Positions 23,412 through 26,056 of a DNA stretch of 26,056 nt are shown piece after piece. Position 1 is the stretch's first letter, and every line of letters starts with the position of its first letter. A program made the position numbers and the translations under genes. The DNA is taken from positions 1 through 26,056 of the forward strand of contig DHVR01000017.1 of the NCBI GenBank assembly GCA_002412765.1, written 5' to 3'. Source of the DNA: Leptolinea sp. UBA5203. Lineage in GTDB: Bacteria > Chloroflexota > Anaerolineae > Anaerolineales > Anaerolineaceae. The notes beneath the pieces are model-generated. The model was given only the letters and a program-made list of their open reading frames with translations. It ran no database searches and was not told the DNA's origin.

Positions 23412-23677
23412 TAAGGATTCCTATTTTCTCTAAGCTTGTTTCAAAATCATAGCCTTCATCATAAAGGCAAAGCGGAGTTCGATGAAGTGCAGCAGGTCAT
23501 CATTTTGGGTCATGCAATCCATTCGCGGGTCATAGTGACCGAAATAAGGTTGCCATTCAGGAAAGAAAACACGATACAGGCAAGATGGATACGTAAAAAG
23601 AGGGTGAATTTGCAAGGAGGTCCATCATGCAAAAGGTATCCTGCTGAACGAAACCGGGAAACAGTAGGGGCGCGAGG

Positions 23678-23711
23678 CTTGCGTCCTAACGCCGGGTGAA
23701 TACGACATCCG
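23678..23711. repeat. Intergenic repeat, copy A
   Basis: The sequence starting CTTGCGTCCTAACGCCGGGT matches copy B at 28 of 34 positions. A preceding GTAGGGGCGCGAGG gives it the look of the short GC-rich dispersed repeats common in intergenic DNA. No coding potential is evident. Confidence 0.5.
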
Positions 23712-24017
23712 CCCATGCCGATAATTTCATGGAGATACCCTGCCACAGCACTTTTGCAGTTCATTCGAAAGAAAACTTGCTGTCTCTCTGGTTTCTTAGG
23801 AATATACTTTCTGCCACGAAGTGATGCTATCTCAACTTCCAGTCACAAATCACCCCCTCCTGCACCTCCCCCAAAAATCCACAATTTTGGCTTCCCATCA
23901 TATTTATTCTCGGATTTTTAGAGGAGGAAGACCTAGCCAATTCAAATGTCATTTCAAAATCCAAAGCGTTAATGCCTTTTAATCTAAAGAAAACAGAATA
24001 ACTATTTGGATGCGATC

Positions 24018-24051
24018 CTTGCGCCCTAACGCTGGATGGATACGCCGTCCG
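24018..24051. repeat. Intergenic repeat, copy B
   Basis: Same orientation as copy A, about 340 bases away, with six substitutions and no gaps over 34 bases. It is followed by CCCTTGGCCCTAAGG and then the terminator. Confidence 0.5.
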
Positions 24052-24080
24052 TTCCCTTGGCCCTAAGGCATGCCCTTGAT

Positions 24081-24109
24081 AAAAAAATACCCTCCATGCA
24101 AAGAGGGTA
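24081..24109 (-). terminator. Rho-independent terminator, probably for the RNB ribonuclease mRNA
   Basis: On the minus strand TACCCTC and GAGGGTA form a 7-bp stem with an 8-nt loop, followed by seven T residues. It lies about 220 bases after the ribonuclease stop codon, implying a long 3' UTR or an unseen short transcript between. Confidence 0.7.
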
Positions 24110-24330
24110 CCCTTGATCAAGAAAAATAATCTGCCGAGAGAAAGTTGTGTAATTTGTCTTTATGTACTTTAATTCACAATTTATCCCTGCTAAACCGATT
24201 GACCTACTACAGGAATCCCATCGGTCGTCCCTAGTGCAGAAATCAAACTCTTGCATCAGGGACAAAAAAGAACAAATCTAAACTTTCAGCTTGCTTACCT
24301 TACAATTAATTAGCAACAGAACACTTAGCT

Positions 24331-25800
24331 CTAGCTCTTCACGAAGTCAATAAACCCTTTCTCCACGTTCACCGCCCTCAACTTTACCCGCAGACGACGA
24401 CCGACGTCCAATCCCTCGAATCCCTGTACGAGTTTGCCTTCAACCGGCACGGATAATAAACGCACCCAGGTACCTTTATCGGCAGCGCCGGTCACGATAG
24501 CCTCAAACTGTTCGCCAATTCTGGATTCAAGCAGCATAGCCTCAGCAGATTTATTTACCTGGCGCTCGACCTTATTCACAGCATTTTCCATGTTTGTGCA
24601 TTGCTTGGCAAGGACATCCAATTCGTCCAAACTGTAGGGAACAGGGGATTTATCAATGGCAGCCTTCACCAGCCGCTGAGTGATCAAATCGGTATAGCGG
24701 CGATTGGGAGCGGTGGAATGAGCATAATCTTTCACAGCCAGGCCAAAGTGCCCGGGAGGATTATCCCCTGGTAAATCGGCGGTGTATTCGCCGGCACCCA
24801 GCAATTTGATCACCGCCAGGGATAAATCTGGGAAACGCTGCGGATCAGCCGCCTTTTGTTGATTAAGGAACTTTTCAAGGGCAATGGAATCCGGAGCGAT
24901 AGGAAGGCTACCCCCAAACTCTTCAGCCAGTTCCACAATGCGTTCCCAGCGTTTGGGGGAGCGAACAACCCGCCGAATGGAAGGAAAATTGTGCTCCACG
25001 AGAAAGCGGGCCACCACGCCATTGGCAGCAATCATAAAATCTTCGATAATCTGTTTGGCGCGGTTTTTTTCTTCCGTTTCCATGCTGCTGAGCTGATCAC
25101 CTTCAAATTGCAGTTTCGCTTCAATAGTATCCAGGCTGAGCGCCCCTTGGAGGTGACGATAATTCTTCATTTTTTCGGCAACAGCATCCTGCAGATGGAT
25201 GGATTCGGCCAATCTCGGAACCTCGGATATTTCCTGCGGTATGCTCTCTTCTCCATCCAACCAGGCGGCCACACTGTTATAGTCCAGTTTGGCATGATTT
25301 CGTACAACCGCGCGATAGATGCTTGAATCCGTCAAAATGCCGTCCGCATTCAAGATCATTTCAATCACCACAGATAGCCGATCTTCATCCGGATTCATCG
25401 AGGTAAAATCGGTGGACAGCCTCTCTGGCAGCATGGAGAAAATCCTGCCTGGCACATACACCGTGGTAGTATTGTGAGCCGCGTGTAGATCAATGGCCGA
25501 GTTTTTCTTGACCAGAGCATCCACATCCGCAATAGCGATGTAAATTTTCACCTTGCCATCTGCCAAAGCTTCCGCGGCGGTTAATTGATCCAGATCGCGT
25601 GAATCTTCATTATCGATGGAAGCCCAAAGCATTTGCCGCAGGTCGCGGATTTCCTTCCCATTCGGTTTTGCTGGGCTTTGAATCTGATCCAGTTCCTTGA
25701 GTACTTCCGCAGAAAATTCAGGCAGCAGCCCTCGATCCAGCATGGCCTGATAAGCAATGCGGGCTAAAATCGTTCGATGGTGTTGTTCGTGTGGTTCCAT
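24331..25800 (-). CDS. RNB-domain 3'-5' exoribonuclease (RNase II/R family, short form)
   Basis: Degrades RNA from the 3' end in the cytoplasm. In this 489-residue protein the RNB core begins near residue 50 with SIDNEDSRDLDQL (61-73), the metal-site motif. D63, D69 and D71 match E. coli RNase II D201, D207 and D209, while D210 is replaced by Gln. The RNA-channel motif HSTAPNRRYTDL (361-372) corresponds to HFTSPIRRYPDL. A small S1-like C-terminal domain (about 430-489) follows. Cold-shock domains are missing at the N-terminus, as in a known short subfamily of cyanobacteria and Chloroflexi (recalled). AAAGGA lies 7 nt before the ATG. Confidence 0.9.
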   Translation of the reverse strand: MEPHEQHHRTILARIAYQAMLDRGLLPEFSAEVLKELDQIQSPAKPNGKEIRDLRQMLWASIDNEDSRDLDQLTAAEALADGKVKIYIAIADVDALVKKNSAIDLHAAHNTTTVYVPGRIFSMLPERLSTDFTSMNPDEDRLSVVIEMILNADGILTDSSIYRAVVRNHAKLDYNSVAAWLDGEESIPQEISEVPRLAESIHLQDAVAEKMKNYRHLQGALSLDTIEAKLQFEGDQLSSMETEEKNRAKQIIEDFMIAANGVVARFLVEHNFPSIRRVVRSPKRWERIVELAEEFGGSLPIAPDSIALEKFLNQQKAADPQRFPDLSLAVIKLLGAGEYTADLPGDNPPGHFGLAVKDYAHSTAPNRRYTDLITQRLVKAAIDKSPVPYSLDELDVLAKQCTNMENAVNKVERQVNKSAEAMLLESRIGEQFEAIVTGAADKGTWVRLLSVPVEGKLVQGFEGLDVGRRLRVKLRAVNVEKGFIDFVKS

Positions 25801-26032
25801 AGTCAGTCCTTTTGATTAATACGATTGCTAATAATAAATTTTTAATTTTCCCATTTAAGTGAGAATTTAATGGAGCATCCAGGTACTTTAGAGAGTTAAC
25901 CATTGAATCATAACGCACCCATATTGATTATATAGGTAACTGACCTGCATTTTAACTAATAATGATCTATTAACTGGATGTTAATAAATGACAGAAGTAA
26001 TTTGGTTCAACACCTTGGGCCGTCAAATCTGT

Positions 26033-26056
26033 AGAGGCTGTCCCAAAAGAAAGAAG
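26033..26056. repeat. Probable IS terminal inverted repeat, right window edge
   Basis: Bases 26033-26054 are the reverse complement of bases 1-22. The sequence enters as AGAGGCTGTCCCAAAAG, so the element body should lie to the right of the window. No matching target duplication is seen when the bases just inside the two tips are compared. Confidence 0.6.

Larger units (their letters stand above)
23412..24330. other. Long intergenic region (about 0.9 kb) with repeats and no clear gene
   Basis: No open frame here has a family match, convincing codon use or a fitting ribosome site. It contains a strong Shine-Dalgarno sequence (AAGGAGGT, 23614-23621) followed by only six codons, two copies of a GC-richer repeat and a minus-strand terminator. 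A minus-strand frame ending 18 bases before the acyltransferase gene (from 23615) is probably not coding. The region may be debris of a lost gene plus repeats. Confidence 0.5.

Noticed and set aside
23430..23615. 61-codon minus-strand frame ending 18 bases before the acyltransferase gene
   Set aside because: It would start at a TTG without a usable ribosome site, and the sequence resembles no protein. The spacing to the next gene is suggestive but not enough.
25988..26056. Plus-strand frame MTEVIWFNTLGRQI running off the right edge
   Set aside because: Only 15 codons lie before the IS-like tip and there is no ribosome site; it could be a gene start cut by the IS but cannot be supported from this window.
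1..26056. tRNA, rRNA, CRISPR array or replication origin
   Set aside because: Reading both strands I found no T-loop-like tRNA signature, no rRNA-like stretch, no regularly spaced repeats and no DnaA-box cluster.
1..26056. Circular joining of the window through a single IS copy
   Set aside because: The bases just inside the two IS-like tips do not match as a target duplication, so two separate insertions or assembly ends are more likely.

Overview
The window reads like a piece of a bacterial chromosome from the Chloroflexota, probably class Anaerolineae. That placement is an inference from the look of the proteins (GyrA with a long acidic tail, 7TM-PAS-GGDEF cyclase, short RNB ribonuclease, small conserved membrane proteins). 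There is no rRNA, tRNA or CRISPR array to anchor it. Most genes are on the minus strand, in short operons with modest Shine-Dalgarno sites.

Both window ends carry the same 22-bp sequence in inverted orientation, with the GAGGCTGTCCCAAAAG look of an insertion-sequence terminal repeat. The segment therefore seems bounded by two IS copies, most likely where the assembly broke.

Layout. 1-6500 holds core and housekeeping functions: an acidic-tailed unknown protein, Hsp20, biotin-protein ligase plus a small membrane protein, GyrA, an ExoD-like membrane protein and a DinB-fold protein, separated by clear bidirectional terminators. 6600-8060 is an operon of an O-methyltransferase, a Cys-rich DUF3795 protein and a small winged-helix-like protein. 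8170-10660 has three membrane proteins on one strand. The first transcribed is a membrane-anchored protein with a caspase/CHAT-like His-Cys dyad, followed by an unknown multi-pass protein and an ICMT-family methyltransferase. This is the most interesting candidate for an undescribed system. 10760-13500 holds small, mostly uncharacterised proteins (a Cys-rich protein, two membrane proteins, a MORN/YwqK-like protein). 13600-15290 holds a phosphotriesterase-homology protein bracketed by degraded gene remnants that resemble each other. 15350-18300 is visibly AT-richer and looks acquired: a TerB-like/CbxX-type AAA+ ATPase, a one-TM unknown and a YjzC-like small protein. 18700-20720 holds a bacteriohemerythrin, a CPBP membrane protease and an orphan DNA methyltransferase whose gene overlaps the protease gene. 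20790-25800 holds a membrane diguanylate cyclase, a PlsC-family acyltransferase, a long non-coding stretch with repeats, and an RNB ribonuclease.

A recurring theme is decay. Recognisable remnants of DUF1801, DUF3795 and hemerythrin genes, plus a pair of related unidentified fragments, lie between intact genes. At least two of these have an intact relative within the same window (DUF3795 and hemerythrin), indicating local duplication followed by loss.
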